Assembly: GCA_964007475.1 (NCBI GenBank)
Contig: OZ023273.1
Coordinates: 63,498,108-63,562,107 of the forward strand
Source of the DNA: Hybos culiciformis
Taxonomy: Eukaryota; Arthropoda; Insecta; Diptera; Hybotidae
DNA length: 64,000 nucleotides
Direction: 5' to 3'
The position numbers and the translations under genes were made by a program. This document shows positions 63,804 through 64,000 of the stretch, in pieces; the stretch's first letter is position 1; each line of letters opens with the position of its first letter. Under the pieces are notes generated by a model. That model did no database searches and had not been told where the DNA came from. It worked only from the letters and a program-made list of their open reading frames with translations.

Positions 63804-64000
63804 GCATGCACATTAAAATTTAAAACTATATAATGGCTAAGTATACCTAATCCAAACTTTTCCATTTTTCTATTCACATCATTCATTCATTAACACTATA
63901 TTTTTAATTTTTAATAATTCATTTTAATATTACGTGACATCATTACACAGAGTTATTAGCATATTATGAAAAACATTGTCATAATTATTATAATTTTCAA
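63804..64000. other. AT-rich tail of the window
   Basis: No gene or repeat recognised. Confidence 0.6.

Overview
The window is a strongly AT-rich piece of an insect nuclear genome. Genes have short GT-AG exons, long AT-rich introns and a dense background of degenerate transposons. The two recognisable host genes have close relatives throughout insects, so I can say insect (probably holometabolous) but not the order. A run of exactly 200 Ns at 5728-5927 looks like a scaffolding join, not a measured gap.

Both host genes lie on the minus strand. The first (4422-5245, 5' end missing) is a beta-class carbonic anhydrase. Three exons give 224 residues with the zinc ligands and the conserved core, and about 30 N-terminal residues are missing, probably beyond the gap. 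The second (43752-57844) is a complete seven-exon D2-like dopamine receptor. The exons join without a frame break to 934 codons, with seven membrane segments, a long Asn/Ser-rich N-terminus, a long third cytoplasmic loop and a 7-kb first intron. Its TM3 motif reads GRY instead of DRY.

The roughly 38 kb between them holds no convincing host gene, only mobile-element remains. In order: a hAT element with a decayed transposase C-terminus (9350-10114); a non-LTR retrotransposon with endonuclease and reverse transcriptase (about 19.89-23.9 kb), frameshifted and split by an ~870-bp palindromic insertion carrying two inverted tRNA-like modules; a second non-LTR fragment on the minus strand (24.86-25.6 kb); a GC-rich minisatellite (29.31-29.48 kb); a TA-flanked MITE (30.84-31.25 kb); a tRNA-headed SINE with a 31-bp internal duplication (34.87-35.05 kb); a 501-bp MITE with an 8-bp target duplication (35585-36085); and a non-autonomous hAT with an imperfect 8-bp duplication (37440-38453).

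Intron 1 of the receptor holds an element with seven ~120-bp repeats (50.8-52.2 kb), a second copy of the SINE (52.9-53.0 kb) and a hAT with a perfect 8-bp duplication (55445-56442). Upstream of the receptor, 58.6-64 kb contains palindromes and short tandem arrays. These include two copies of an apparently unnamed repeat family that share a hairpin-forming head and a common tail but carry different material between them. No new enzyme or defence system was found. The most unusual items are that family, the palindrome with paired tRNA-like modules, and the receptor's GRY motif and possible alternative C-terminus.
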